Positions 42,968-52,951 are shown, numbered from the stretch's first letter. The stretch: 64,000 bases of DNA from Mycoplasma sp. CAG:776 (GCA_000438195.1 FR903071.1:98624-162623), one strand, 5' to 3'. Numbers and translations are program-made. The notes: generated by a model from the letters alone, not told the origin.

Positions 42968-43401
42968 TTAATATTCTCCTTCTTATCGCAAAAAATATAT
43001 TTCTTTTGAATAAAATAATTTATCATAAATAGTACTATTTCTACTGGAATTTTTATTAAAGTTTCATTGAAGTTTGTTAGCTTATATAAGATAAATACTA
43101 AAGAAGCAGATACACACATTTGAATAACTACCAATATATAATATTTTATTAAAGTTGTTTTATCAATCGTCTTTGTGTTTTTCTTAAAGACACCATTTCT
43201 ATTCATTAAATAATTAATAAAAGAAGATATAATTCTAGCTAATATTGTAGCAATTATAATTGATAGATCACTTAAAATATTTTTAAGTAATATATTCAAT
43301 AGGGTAAATAAAGTTAAATCGATAACAAAAGAAATTCCTGCCGATATTATATATTTTAAAAATACACTATATTTTTTAATTACATTAAATAAACTATTCA
43401 T
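42964..43401 (-). CDS. GtrA-family membrane protein
   Basis: A 145-residue protein with four hydrophobic segments. YIISAGISFVIDLTLFTLL at the N-terminus and NYFIQKKYIF at the C-terminus are typical of GtrA. These proteins are thought to flip undecaprenyl-phosphate-linked sugars across the membrane. It overlaps both neighbours by 4-8 nt, so translation is coupled. Confidence 0.85.
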   Translation of the reverse strand: MNSLFNVIKKYSVFLKYIISAGISFVIDLTLFTLLNILLKNILSDLSIIIATILARIISSFINYLMNRNGVFKKNTKTIDKTTLIKYYILVVIQMCVSASLVFILYKLTNFNETLIKIPVEIVLFMINYFIQKKYIFCDKKENIK

Positions 43402-43744
43402 TTTCTTTTTCTCCTTTATATTTTAGAATAGCTATTTCTTGAGCTAAGCTCGTAATTTTTGCTTTTTGAGTTGAAACTATTTCGGTTAATATAAAAGTTA
43501 TAAATAGTAAAAGGCCAAATCCAATTAAGAATATAAAATTCGATACAGTTGAAATACCTATAATATTACATATTATTTTTAAGAATTTAGGAATTAATAT
43601 AGCAACTACCATTGATATGCAAAAGAGTAGCCATAATAAAGCATATTTCAGTATCAAGTTTCTTTTTAATACTCTATGCCACACATATAAAATAAAAATA
43701 ACAGCAAATATTATTAAGGTAACTACTAACTTCCATGATAGCAT
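43394..43744 (-). CDS. DUF2304 membrane protein
   Basis: A 116-residue protein with three hydrophobic segments and a C-terminal helix (LTEIVSTQKAKITSLAQEIAILK) as in DUF2304 proteins. These usually sit between a GT2 polyprenyl-phosphate glycosyltransferase and a flippase, as here, and may help hold the enzyme at the membrane. It overlaps the GT2 gene by 1 nt. Confidence 0.8.
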   Translation of the reverse strand: MLSWKLVVTLIIFAVIFILYVWHRVLKRNLILKYALLWLLFCISMVVAILIPKFLKIICNIIGISTVSNFIFLIGFGLLLFITFILTEIVSTQKAKITSLAQEIAILKYKGEKENE

Positions 43745-44466
43745 TATTGTTCATCCTTCCTTTCTTTTTTTGTTGAAGCTCCAGCAACAATAATTGCTAA
43801 GCTCACTTTTATCATATAGTAAACAGCTTTTAGTGGGTTGATAGAGCTTTTACCATTTTCTCTTTCATTCATTTTTACAGGAACTTCACTTACTTTATAA
43901 CCTTTTTTTATTACAGATACTATGGTATCAGGCTCAGGATAATCACTTGGATAATCATTAGCAAATAATTTGATGATTTCCTTATCAGCTGCTCGAAAGC
44001 CACTTGTAGGGTCATATATTTTTTTCCCTGTAAATATTTTTATTAAAATTGATAGAATTTCTTTACCTAATCTTCTCATTTTGCTTGATTTAAAAGTACT
44101 TAATTCACTTACAAATCTTGAGCCTATTACAATATTATTTCCCTTTTTTATTTCTTCAATTAAATCTTTAATATAGTTCCCGTCGTGTTGTCCATCACCA
44201 TCATATTGGATTGCAATATCATAATTGTTATAATAAGCATATTTATATCCAGTTTGAACTGCACCACCTATCCCAAGATTAAATGGTAAATCTATCATAT
44301 TTATCTTGTTTTCTTTACAAACCTTTTTTGTTTGATCAGTTGAACCATCATTTATAACAATGTAATCAAGCGTATGGTCTTTTAACTTAATTTCTTTTAG
44401 TTTACTTATTGTTTTGATAATATTTTTTTCTTCATTATACGCAGGGATAATCATTAATACTTTCAT
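43744..44466 (-). CDS. GT2 polyprenyl-phosphate glycosyltransferase
   Basis: A 240-residue GT-A glycosyltransferase of the dolichyl-phosphate-mannose-synthase type: IIPAYNEEKNI, YIVINDGSTDQT, QYDGDGQHDGNYI (DxD-like metal site) and GSRFVSEL, ending with a hydrophobic segment. It probably makes undecaprenyl-phosphate-sugar for the operon's flippase and GT-C enzyme. ATG 44466 is supported by the family start MKVLMIIPAYN; upstream ATGs at 44478 and 44487 are possible. Confidence 0.88.
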   Translation of the reverse strand: MKVLMIIPAYNEEKNIIKTISKLKEIKLKDHTLDYIVINDGSTDQTKKVCKENKINMIDLPFNLGIGGAVQTGYKYAYYNNYDIAIQYDGDGQHDGNYIKDLIEEIKKGNNIVIGSRFVSELSTFKSSKMRRLGKEILSILIKIFTGKKIYDPTSGFRAADKEIIKLFANDYPSDYPEPDTIVSVIKKGYKVSEVPVKMNERENGKSSINPLKAVYYMIKVSLAIIVAGASTKKERKDEQ

Positions 44467-44542
44467 AACTTCTCTCATTTCTTTCAAAAATATTATAGCA
44501 TATTGTCATAAAAACTGCAATTTTGATGTTTATAGCCTTTTA

Positions 44543-45478
44543 TTAGAGCATGTTTTTCTTTTTTAATATAAATGCTATCAGTAAAGATAATAATAATGAT
44601 AATAATATAATTAGAATAAAACTAAATGAAGATGAGCCAACTTTACCTAAAGGAACGTTCATTCCAATAAAAGACGCTACCATTGTAGGTATTGAAAATA
44701 CAATTGTTATTCCCGCTAAAAATTTCATTACATCATTTAAATTGTTAGAAATAATTGTCGCATAAGTATCTGTCATACTTGACAATATTTCTCTATATAT
44801 TGTAGCCATTTCGATTGCCTGTTTATTTTCTATTAATGCATCTTCTAATAACTCTTCATCTTCTTTTTCAACGGGTATTATTGTTCCTTTGGCTATTTTT
44901 TCTAAAGCTATTTCATTTGCTTTTAACGAATTAATAAAATAGACTAATGTTTTTTCAATATCCAATAAATGTATTAATTCCTTATTATTTGTAGATTTAG
45001 AAAGAATTTTTTCTCTACTGTCAATATATTTATTAATGTTTGTTAATTCCTTTTGATAAATACCCGCTACCATAGTAAATATTTGCAAAATAAAACTTGT
45101 CTTATTTTTTCCTCTTAAATTATTTACTTCATTTTGTTTAAAATAATCTAAAAACGGCTGTTCTTTTAAGGAAACTGTGATCAAGTATCCTTTTTCACTT
45201 ATAATTATTCCTAATGGATTAGTTCTATATTTGTGTTTATTATTATCGGCTACATAAGGAGTATCTAATATTATAACTGTTTCTTCTTTTCGTTTTTCTA
45301 TCCTCGGTAACTCTTCTTCATCTAATAATTTAGTAATTATTTCTTTATTAATCTCCGTATTTTGTATAACTTTTTCTAATTCTTCTAAAGTTGGATTGGT
45401 TAAATCAATCCAACTTCCTTTTTTTATAGAAGAGATATTTGTCAATCTTCTATCTATTACTTCATAAATATTTATCAT
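44543..45478 (-). CDS. corA: CorA-family magnesium/metal transporter
   Basis: A 311-residue protein: a large cytoplasmic N-terminal domain, a long helix (about 140-240) and two C-terminal membrane segments with the signature IGMNVPLG between them. CorA forms a pentameric Mg2+/Co2+ channel. The C-terminus after TM2 is basic (KKKN), as usual. It is a single-gene unit. Confidence 0.88.
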   Translation of the reverse strand: MINIYEVIDRRLTNISSIKKGSWIDLTNPTLEELEKVIQNTEINKEIITKLLDEEELPRIEKRKEETVIILDTPYVADNNKHKYRTNPLGIIISEKGYLITVSLKEQPFLDYFKQNEVNNLRGKNKTSFILQIFTMVAGIYQKELTNINKYIDSREKILSKSTNNKELIHLLDIEKTLVYFINSLKANEIALEKIAKGTIIPVEKEDEELLEDALIENKQAIEMATIYREILSSMTDTYATIISNNLNDVMKFLAGITIVFSIPTMVASFIGMNVPLGKVGSSSFSFILIILLSLLLSLLIAFILKKKNML

Positions 45479-45530
45479 ATTATCACCTAATTTTATTTTA
45501 CCACATTCTACTTCATTTTTATTATAAACT

Positions 45531-45878
45531 TTATAATTTCTCTAAAATCTCCCCTTCTTCCATGATAATTTTCAATTCTTTTTGAATACTTTCTAAATCT
45601 TTTAAAATTCTTTTTTCTTCTTTGGCATTTTTATATTCTTGATTTTCCATTTTATAAATTAAATAGCGACTAGCTGCAAGCGTTAGTAATTGCTTTGTTA
45701 ACTTTTCTACTTTTAAATTTCTGAATTTTTTGCGCCATTCTTTGTAAGCTAGATAAGCATTAAAATACCAGTATTGTGTTTTTAGTATCTCATCATAATA
45801 GCTTTCTACTAACTCCATTTCATCTTTTTTGTAACAGATAAAATATATTTCTATATTTTCTTCTTTTTCTTGATACAT
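45531..45878 (-). CDS. Hypothetical helical protein, 115 residues
   Basis: Not recognised. It is soluble, rich in Glu, Lys and aromatic residues (KTQYWYFNAYLAYKEWRKKF), and probably all-helical with a C-terminal coiled coil. It lies 52 nt after corA in the same direction and might be read alone. No catalytic motif is seen. Confidence 0.55.
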   Translation of the reverse strand: MYQEKEENIEIYFICYKKDEMELVESYYDEILKTQYWYFNAYLAYKEWRKKFRNLKVEKLTKQLLTLAASRYLIYKMENQEYKNAKEEKRILKDLESIQKELKIIMEEGEILEKL

Positions 45879-46045
45879 ACGTTCACCTCTTTTCTATGCG
45901 ATAATCATATAACTTTTTTTCTTATCTATCAAATTGTGAAAATATTAAAATATATAGTGAAATTGTTTAATTTTAATTATAAATTTCTTTTTTTATGAGT
46001 AAAATAGATTAAATAATGAATTAAATTATTATTATTTTTAAATTT

Positions 46046-46073
46046 TAAAAAAATAACTCTTTTTGAGTTATTC
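46046..46073 (-). terminator. Rho-independent terminator
   Basis: Minus strand AATAACTC/GAGTTATT stem followed by seven T residues, at the stop of the TasA-like gene. Confidence 0.75.
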
Positions 46074-46637
46074 TTGAACTTCACTTACGACATACAATTG
46101 TAAATTTAAATTTCCATTGTTTATTTCATCTGCTACTAAATCTTCATCTATCCAAATTCTAATGTACTTGGTCGTTCCACTCGCTCCGGCATTTAAGTTT
46201 CCTGTATCGATCCGATAATATGTTGTTCCATTTTCAACTATTGTTTCTGCTATTGAACTTAATACTTTGGAACTACTTCCACTTGAAGCATTTCCGTCAG
46301 TAGAAATTTTTATACTACTTAAAGGAATATTATTACCACTTCCTGCATAAATATATAAAGAATAAGTTGCTGGTAAATTACTATCTGTATTCTGAACTGT
46401 ATAACTAACTGGACTAGATTTTAAGCCTTCTGTTGTCGACATTGGCTCACTTAATTTAAGAGCATTAAAATCTGTTACTGTTAATTTTAAAGTTCCGGCT
46501 GTTATTACCTGATCCCTACTATTTGTTTTAACATCAAAAAATATTGCATAGCTAACCCCAATTACTGTTATAGTCACTAGGATTACTGCAATGGCAATTA
46601 TTGTTGTTTGTTTTTTGATAATATCTTTTATCTTCAT
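46068..46637 (-). CDS. TasA/camelysin-like exported protein
   Basis: A 189-residue protein. A membrane signal segment (about 12-30) ends GVSYAIFF, after which there is a TasA-like beta domain (TAGTLKLTVTDF, SYTVQNTDSNLPATYSLYIYA, TTKYIRIWIDEDL). The N-terminal pattern VSYA-F-F then x(10-15) then TAGTL/TSGCL recurs in the variable protein at 53237. TasA-type proteins form extracellular fibres; that role here is inference. No SipW-like peptidase is adjacent. Confidence 0.6.
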   Translation of the reverse strand: MKIKDIIKKQTTIIAIAVILVTITVIGVSYAIFFDVKTNSRDQVITAGTLKLTVTDFNALKLSEPMSTTEGLKSSPVSYTVQNTDSNLPATYSLYIYAGSGNNIPLSSIKISTDGNASSGSSSKVLSSIAETIVENGTTYYRIDTGNLNAGASGTTKYIRIWIDEDLVADEINNGNLNLQLYVVSEVQE

Positions 46638-46710
46638 ATACTATCACCGTATTTTAATAATACCATAAATTAAGGATAAAATACAAGCTAATTTTGTTAG
46701 TTTTTTTAAA

Positions 46711-47151
46711 TTATGCTAATTCTTTTAATTTGTAGTGATAGTTTAACATGTTTTTATTTATATTTAATGTTATTTTGTATCCTCTTTGACTTCCTTTTAT
46801 TGCTTCTTCTGATATAATATATACAAAAAAATCTTTTTCTTTTTTATGTGGATAATTTTCTAATAATTTTGTATTTTCATTTATAGTTATTTTTATATTA
46901 TTATAGTTCTTATCGGCTATTAATAATAGTTGATATTTTCTATTAGTCGTAGATGAATTACCTACTATTACATTATCATATCCATCAACATTGTTTGTTT
47001 TTAGCTCTAAATTATTTAAACCTGCTAAAGTCTTTTGTAAATTCATCTCTATTTTTCTATTAAAGTAATTCCATGTTGGCATGGATATAATTACTATTAA
47101 AATTATAATCAAAATTTCTATGATTTTAGTTTTTATTATCTTGTCTACCAT
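46711..47151 (-). CDS. Hypothetical single-pass membrane protein
   Basis: A 146-residue protein with one N-terminal membrane segment (EILIIILIVIISMPTW, about 11-26) and a polar extracellular part of alternating strands. The sequence does not match a family I know. RBS AGGTGG lies 7-8 nt before ATG. It precedes the TasA-like gene by 73 nt and may form one transcript with it. Two 25-nt repeats lie upstream. Confidence 0.55.
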   Translation of the reverse strand: MVDKIIKTKIIEILIIILIVIISMPTWNYFNRKIEMNLQKTLAGLNNLELKTNNVDGYDNVIVGNSSTTNRKYQLLLIADKNYNNIKITINENTKLLENYPHKKEKDFFVYIISEEAIKGSQRGYKITLNINKNMLNYHYKLKELA

Positions 47152-47273
47152 TTTTCCCCACCTGAATGGTTTATACTTTAACAGATTCTTTATTCAAAGT
47201 CAAATTTTAGTCATATGGATGTTTATTTAATACAATTTGTCTTATGATGAAAGCAAATTTCTTTTTTCTTTTC

Positions 47274-47363
47274 AATTACAATATGTTTCATTATAAACCT
47301 AACACTTACTTTATTTGCTACCTCACTAAACTAATTTAAATTACAGTATGTTTCATTATAAAC
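47274..47363. repeat. Two 25-nt direct repeats in the 381-nt gap upstream of 46711
   Basis: AATTACAATATGTTTCATTA plus TAAAC at 47274-47298 recurs at 47339-47363 with one mismatch, 65 nt apart. Each contains the inverted pair GTTT-cattat-AAAC, so they may be regulator sites. The gap 47152-47532 also holds an inverted repeat CTGTCGA/TCGACAG (47448-47454 and 47483-47489) and a leuS terminator hairpin near 47505-47530; no gene is seen. Confidence 0.5.
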
Positions 47364-47532
47364 TGGTGATTTTCCTAGAAAAATATTGGTTTAAAATATT
47401 ATATTTAAATATTTTACTATAAAATCAATATTTTTTTAACCTTTTTTCTGTCGATCTCCCGGCATTTTTACAATATTATAGGTCGACAGATATATTAAAT
47501 TTAGCAAAAGGTAAGTTTTTAATTCTTACCTT

Positions 47533-49932
47533 TTATTTTACAACAATATTAACTATTTTTCCTTTTACAATAATAATTTTAATAATTTCTTTATTTTCAA
47601 GATGTTTTTTTACATTTTCATTTGATAAAGCTTTTCTTTTTATTTGTTCCTCATCTTCGTCTTTAGAAATGTTAATTTCTCCTCTTAATTTTCCATTTAC
47701 TTGTACACCAATTGTTATTTCATTATCAATTGTTTTTTCTTCATCATATACTGGCCATGTAGATTCACAAAGTGGTTTATATCCTAACATTTCGTTTAAT
47801 TCTTCAGTAATGTGAGGGGCTATAGGATTTAAAAGTGTTAATAAAACTTGATAATCTTTTTTAGTAATTTCTTCTTTTTCTTCATATTTATTTGCTAAAA
47901 TCATTAGTGTTGATACGGCTGTATTATATCCTAAATGACTTAAATCATATTCTACTTTCTTTATACTTTTATTGATAATTACTTCTAAATCTTTAGAATA
48001 TTCTTCTTTATTAATAACTCTATCCTTTAAACGAATAATTTTATCAATAAATCTTTTACATCCTTTTAGAGAATCTGTACTCCATGGACTATCTTGTTCA
48101 TAGTCTCCCATAAACATTTCATATACTCTTAGAGTATCTGCTCCAAATTCACGAACGATATCGTCGGGATTAATTACATTTCCTTTAGATTTACTCATTT
48201 TTTGATTATCACTACCTAAAACCATTCCATGACTAACACGAGTATCTATCATTTCCTTATTTGGAACTAACCCAATATTATATAAGAATTGAACCCAAAA
48301 TCTAGCATATAACAAATGTCTTGCAGTATGTTCCATTCCACCATTATACCAGTTTACTTTATTCCAATATTTCATGTTTTCCATTGAAGCAAATTCTTTA
48401 GTATTATGAGGATCCATAAATCTTAAGAAATACCATGATGATCCTGCCCAGTTCGGCATAGTATCAGTTTCTCTTTTGGCTGCAGCTCCACATTTTGGAC
48501 ATGTTGTATTTACCCAATCAGTAATTTTAGCTAAAGGAGACTCACCATTATCAGTTGGTTCATATTCGGCTACATCTGGAAGTAATAAAGGTAAATCGCT
48601 TTCTTTCATTGGCACCCATCCACAATGCTCGCAATAAATCATTGGAATTGGTTCTCCCCAAAATCTTTGTCTTGAGAAAATCCAGTCACGCATTTTATAA
48701 TTTACTTTCTTTTTACCACAGTTATTTTCCTCTAAATAATCTAACATTTTATTAATAGCGTCTTCTTTATTTAAACCATCCAAGAAGCTAGAATTAATAT
48801 GAATACCATCTCCTTCATAAGCACTTTCTTCAATATTAATCTCCTCATTTTCACCTTTTAATACTTGAATAATTGGAATATTAAACTTTTTAGCAAATGC
48901 ATAGTCTCGACTATCATGAGCAGGTACAGCCATAATTGCTCCAGTTCCATAGCTTGCTAAAACATAATCACTTATGTAAATAGGAATTTTTTTATTATTT
49001 ACAGGGTTAATGGCATAAGCCCCAATAAATACACCTGTTTTTTCTTTATTTAATTCTGTTCTTTCCATCTCATTCTTTAGAGAACATTCCTCTTGATATT
49101 TTTTTACTTCTTCTTCTTTTTCTTTAGAAGTTATCTTATTTACTAGAGGATGTTCTGGCGATAAAACGCAGTATGTAGCTCCAAAAAGAGTATCACATCT
49201 CGTTGTAAATACTGTAAATGCTTCATCAAAGCCATCTACTTTAAAATCTACTTCTGCTCCAATTGATTTACCAATCCAATTGATTTGTCCTAATTTTACT
49301 TTAGGAGCAAAGTTTGTATCTTCTAAACCATTTAATAAATCCTCAGCATAATCACTCATTCTAAGCATCCATTGGCTTTTATTTTTTTGAACTACTTGAG
49401 TACCACATCTTTCACATACTCCGCCAGCAGCATCCTCATTTGACAATACAGTTTTACAATTAGGGCACCAATTTACTGGCACGGTTGCTTTATAGGCCAT
49501 ATCATGTTTATAAAATTGTAAAAATTGCCATTGTGTCCATTTATAATATTCTGGATCAGTAGTAGAAAACTCTCTATCCCAATCAAAAGAGAACCCTAAT
49601 GTTTTCATTTGTCTTTTGAAAGTCTTGATATTTTCCTTTACGGCTTCTTTAGGGTGAATATGATTTTTAATTGCATATTGTTCGGCTGGAGCACCAAAGG
49701 CATCCCATCCCATTGGAAATAAAACATTTTCTCCTTGCATTCTCTTCATTCTTGCAATAGCGTCTTGAGCCGTATAACTTCTTACATGTCCAACATGTAA
49801 CCCAGATCCTGATGGATATGGAAATTCTACTAATATATAATAGGGATTTTTATCATTTTTCTCTATTGCTTTAAATGATTTATGCTCCTCCCAATAATTT
49901 TGCCATTTTTTTTCTATTTCTTGATAATTCAT
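47533..49932 (-). CDS. leuS: Leucyl-tRNA synthetase
   Basis: A 799-residue class I aminoacyl-tRNA synthetase, close to the usual length (804 in B. subtilis). HIGH motif is HVGH within SGSGLHVGHVRSYT (near residue 50), the editing domain is about 225-420, and the KMSKS motif is QKMSKSKGNV (near 575). It charges tRNA-Leu with leucine. It follows a small membrane gene with a 4-nt overlap, and both are under a T-box leader. Confidence 0.97.
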   Translation of the reverse strand: MNYQEIEKKWQNYWEEHKSFKAIEKNDKNPYYILVEFPYPSGSGLHVGHVRSYTAQDAIARMKRMQGENVLFPMGWDAFGAPAEQYAIKNHIHPKEAVKENIKTFKRQMKTLGFSFDWDREFSTTDPEYYKWTQWQFLQFYKHDMAYKATVPVNWCPNCKTVLSNEDAAGGVCERCGTQVVQKNKSQWMLRMSDYAEDLLNGLEDTNFAPKVKLGQINWIGKSIGAEVDFKVDGFDEAFTVFTTRCDTLFGATYCVLSPEHPLVNKITSKEKEEEVKKYQEECSLKNEMERTELNKEKTGVFIGAYAINPVNNKKIPIYISDYVLASYGTGAIMAVPAHDSRDYAFAKKFNIPIIQVLKGENEEINIEESAYEGDGIHINSSFLDGLNKEDAINKMLDYLEENNCGKKKVNYKMRDWIFSRQRFWGEPIPMIYCEHCGWVPMKESDLPLLLPDVAEYEPTDNGESPLAKITDWVNTTCPKCGAAAKRETDTMPNWAGSSWYFLRFMDPHNTKEFASMENMKYWNKVNWYNGGMEHTARHLLYARFWVQFLYNIGLVPNKEMIDTRVSHGMVLGSDNQKMSKSKGNVINPDDIVREFGADTLRVYEMFMGDYEQDSPWSTDSLKGCKRFIDKIIRLKDRVINKEEYSKDLEVIINKSIKKVEYDLSHLGYNTAVSTLMILANKYEEKEEITKKDYQVLLTLLNPIAPHITEELNEMLGYKPLCESTWPVYDEEKTIDNEITIGVQVNGKLRGEINISKDEDEEQIKRKALSNENVKKHLENKEIIKIIIVKGKIVNIVVK

Positions 49933-50327
49933 TTCTTAATTTCCTCCTTTTTAATATGTCTGCCATATATTTCATATAATGCATAAATTAGTCCAAATAG
50001 TAGAGCAAATGCTATAATCAACTGCCACATGATAGCAAAAGGCATTAGCATGATAACACTTGATACTACAGAAATAATAAAGGCATTTATTAATGATATT
50101 ACAATAATCATTTTATCCATATTTAATTTCTTTTTGTCTAATTTAAATTTCATTGTCAAATAATCTATCTCACTAATATTTTTAATCTTTTTCTTTTTCC
50201 CCTTTTTAGTCATACCTTTATTTTTAATTAAGTTCAGCTTTCTTTTATTAATTAAAAAATAATCCACTACAAAAACAATTATTAATAATGCTATAAAAAT
50301 GTAGATCGATAATAAATATTCATTCAT
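49929..50327 (-). CDS. Small membrane protein cotranscribed with leuS
   Basis: A 132-residue protein with three hydrophobic segments (about 5-25, 72-92, 97-117) and a Lys-rich loop (GMTKKGKKKKIKNI). No family is assigned. The true start is ATG 50327 with GGAGG 6-7 nt upstream; a longer frame to 50453 would run through the T-box and is not coding. Its stop overlaps leuS by 4 nt, so T-box control applies to both. Confidence 0.7.
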   Translation of the reverse strand: MNEYLLSIYIFIALLIIVFVVDYFLINKRKLNLIKNKGMTKKGKKKKIKNISEIDYLTMKFKLDKKKLNMDKMIIVISLINAFIISVVSSVIMLMPFAIMWQLIIAFALLFGLIYALYEIYGRHIKKEEIKK

Positions 50328-50344
50328 ATATTTCCTCCTCCAAA

Positions 50345-50525
50345 ATAAAAAGATGGAACCAAAAGGGCGTTTTATAAACGCGGTACCACCTTCATTTATT
50401 ACTTTATTAGTCTTTAAGGGAACTATCCCATATACTCCAAAAAGCAAGTTCATAATTTTCTTTTATCTGTTTCCATCTACCACAGACTTTCTATAAAAAG
50501 AAAGGTTATTACTACTCTTTTTTTC
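50345..50525 (-). promoter_or_regulatory. T-box riboswitch (leucine)
   Basis: On the minus strand the leader ends with the T-box sequence AAGGTGGTACCGCG (50379-50393), overlapped by a terminator GCGTTTATAAAACGC followed by CCTTTT (50361-50381). A Stem I region lies upstream with a specifier candidate CTT in GAACTTGC (50446-50448), a leucine codon, in keeping with leuS. Uncharged tRNA-Leu would stabilise the antiterminator and allow transcription. Confidence 0.9.
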
Positions 50526-50545
50526 CACGTATTTACCCTATTTTA

Positions 50546-52951
50546 CTAAATTTCTGAAACATATTCAAGTAGTTTTATAAACATTCTTACGAAAACATCT
50601 TTTAAACCTTTTCTTTTTAATTTCCTAATTTCAATTCTTTTTTTGTTAGTCTCCATTGTACTAAACATAATTGCTGCAATCATTTCTTTTAATTCAGTTT
50701 TGATTTTGGCATCATTAATAATTGAATTGATATCTTCATTAATTAATCTAACCGCATCTATTTCGATATCTCGTCCTTTACAATTAATTGTTAATTGACT
50801 AGTTGTTGGGATGTTTTTAGCTATTACGACAAAGTCATTTTCATCAGTAAAACTTTCTATTGGGATTTCTGTATCATTAATATACGCAGTTACATCTTCT
50901 GCTTCTCTAGTATTTCTAAAGCGAATCTTATAAGTTCTGTTATTTGGTATTATTCCAGTCTTTCCTTCAATTGGTCTTATAATTAAAGTGTAATTGTTGG
51001 CTAAATAGTTATAATCAATCGCTGTTATAATATAATATCCCTCTTCATTTAATCTTGATAAGCCATCATCTTCATATAATTTATAAATATTACTTCTTCC
51101 GGGGAATACATGAATTTCTAATCCTTCTGGTGGATTCGTATCATTTAAATTCTCTCCTAATATTCCTAAAGGAATAATGGAACCACTTTTTGCAAATACC
51201 GGATAATCTTCATCTTTATAGAAGGCAACATATTTTCTATTGCCCGGAAACTTCTTCCCCGTTTTAAAATCATACCATGTTCCTTTTGGCAAAAATATTT
51301 GTTCTACACATCTGTTCATAATATTATCTTGTTTTTTCGTTATTGCTTTTACTAATAATTCACTTCCAAAATAATATTCATTCTTATAAGCTGGTTCATC
51401 ATATACTTCAGGATAACTATAATATAAAGGTTGAATTAATGGTAACCCAGTCTTATGATACTTATATCCTTCCGTATATAAATAAGGAATTAATCTTTGT
51501 CTTAAATGACAATATTCTTTGGCAATGGTATATGTTTTAATATCCCAACTCCAAGGTTCTCTTTTATAATAGTGTCCTCTTTCACAAGCTAATCTAAATA
51601 TTGGGCTAAAAGTACCAAACTGTACATATCTAATATATAGTTCACTATCTTCCATTCCACCTTTAAATCCCCCAATATCATGACTCCACCATGATATACC
51701 AAAGTTTGAGGCACTAGAATTAAAACTTGGTAAATAATTTAGGGTATCAAAGCCAACACTTGTTTTACCAGAATAGTGCACTCCATATAGGTGGCTAGCT
51801 ACTAAATTATTTCTTGAAAATAAGAATGGCCTTTTATGATTATCTCTATAATAATTCATAAAATGATAATGATTTAAAGCTTTTAAAGTTTCAAAATCAT
51901 AGTTATAGTCAATCCAGTAAAAGTCTACTCCTAGACTATCTAATGGCTTTATTAAATGATTAAAATAAATTGCTAAAAAGGTTTTATCAAAAACATTAAA
52001 AGGTATTCTTCTTGTATTAATTAAACCAAGCTCGGTTGCTATCATACGGAATTGTTCTTCATGTTCTCCAATTCCTTCTACAGGATCTAGGTTAATTCCT
52101 ACTCTTACTCCACGTTCATGCATGTAAGTTGTAAACTCATAAGGATCAGGGAATAATTCCTTAGAAAAAGTAAATCCAGTTTTAAATTTATTTAAATCCC
52201 TTTTATCTTTTAAATGCCAAAATTCATTTAATAATAAAACTGATATTGGTATTCCATGTAAATTGAAGGCTTTAATTAACTTTTTGGTATCTTCAAAAGA
52301 ATAAATAATGTCTCTATTCCACCATATTCCTAAAGCATATCTTGGAAGAAGTGGTGGAAGCCCTGTTAAAGTAAAATAATCTTTTAAACACAAACCAAAA
52401 TCTCTTCGATAAATAAATAAGTAAGTATCTATTCTTTTTTCAGTTGGTTTTACTAAAAAACCGTCATCCATAAATACTAAGCTTCTTGAATCGTCAAAAG
52501 AAGCAAAACCATCTGTAGAATATAACCCCTTTTTTAAAGCACTTTTCATATTTTTATCAAGTGATACTTTTGTTGCTCCAAAATTACGGGCTTCCGGATG
52601 ATTAAAATACCATATTTTATCACTATTCATCAGTCCTACTTTTAAGTTTTGATCTGGAGCATATTTTGGCCCAATAAATGGTCTTCCTTTTACATACTGT
52701 AAAACAAAATATTTGGTTTGGATTACTAGTGTTTTATCATTTTCTTCTACTTGAAACTCAGGTACACTAAAATTACGGAAGCGAGCAAATTCCGTTGGAT
52801 GATCAAAAAAGCGACCATTAGCATCATACTCAAAACGAATTAATCTTTCACTTAATATGGTAATACGATATTTATTCCCCTTGAATATGGCTTTATCGTT
52901 TGCTAAAGCATTGGTATAATCAACTTTAAAATGCGCATCTAGCTTTGCCAC
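50546..52951 (-). CDS. Glycoside hydrolase family 31 (alpha-glucosidase-type)
   Basis: An 801-residue cytoplasmic enzyme without signal peptide. GH31 landmarks: GIWWNRDI, nucleophile Asp348 in FYWIDYNYD, acid/base Asp425 in WWSHDIGGF, and FGTFSPIFRLACERGHYYKREPW, with C-terminal beta domains. It would hydrolyse alpha-glycosides such as maltose or related sugars; the exact linkage is not given by sequence. The start is GTG with AGGAG 9 nt upstream. No sugar transporter is near. Confidence 0.9.
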   Translation of the reverse strand: MAKLDAHFKVDYTNALANDKAIFKGNKYRITILSERLIRFEYDANGRFFDHPTEFARFRNFSVPEFQVEENDKTLVIQTKYFVLQYVKGRPFIGPKYAPDQNLKVGLMNSDKIWYFNHPEARNFGATKVSLDKNMKSALKKGLYSTDGFASFDDSRSLVFMDDGFLVKPTEKRIDTYLFIYRRDFGLCLKDYFTLTGLPPLLPRYALGIWWNRDIIYSFEDTKKLIKAFNLHGIPISVLLLNEFWHLKDKRDLNKFKTGFTFSKELFPDPYEFTTYMHERGVRVGINLDPVEGIGEHEEQFRMIATELGLINTRRIPFNVFDKTFLAIYFNHLIKPLDSLGVDFYWIDYNYDFETLKALNHYHFMNYYRDNHKRPFLFSRNNLVASHLYGVHYSGKTSVGFDTLNYLPSFNSSASNFGISWWSHDIGGFKGGMEDSELYIRYVQFGTFSPIFRLACERGHYYKREPWSWDIKTYTIAKEYCHLRQRLIPYLYTEGYKYHKTGLPLIQPLYYSYPEVYDEPAYKNEYYFGSELLVKAITKKQDNIMNRCVEQIFLPKGTWYDFKTGKKFPGNRKYVAFYKDEDYPVFAKSGSIIPLGILGENLNDTNPPEGLEIHVFPGRSNIYKLYEDDGLSRLNEEGYYIITAIDYNYLANNYTLIIRPIEGKTGIIPNNRTYKIRFRNTREAEDVTAYINDTEIPIESFTDENDFVVIAKNIPTTSQLTINCKGRDIEIDAVRLINEDINSIINDAKIKTELKEMIAAIMFSTMETNKKRIEIRKLKRKGLKDVFVRMFIKLLEYVSEI

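Noticed and set aside
47274..47363. CRISPR-like repeats
   Set aside because: Only two copies, no further units or cas genes; more like operator repeats.
49929..50453. Longer form of the small protein before leuS starting at 50453
   Set aside because: The extra 42 codons read through the T-box antiterminator and terminator; the ribosome site GGAGG points to ATG 50327.
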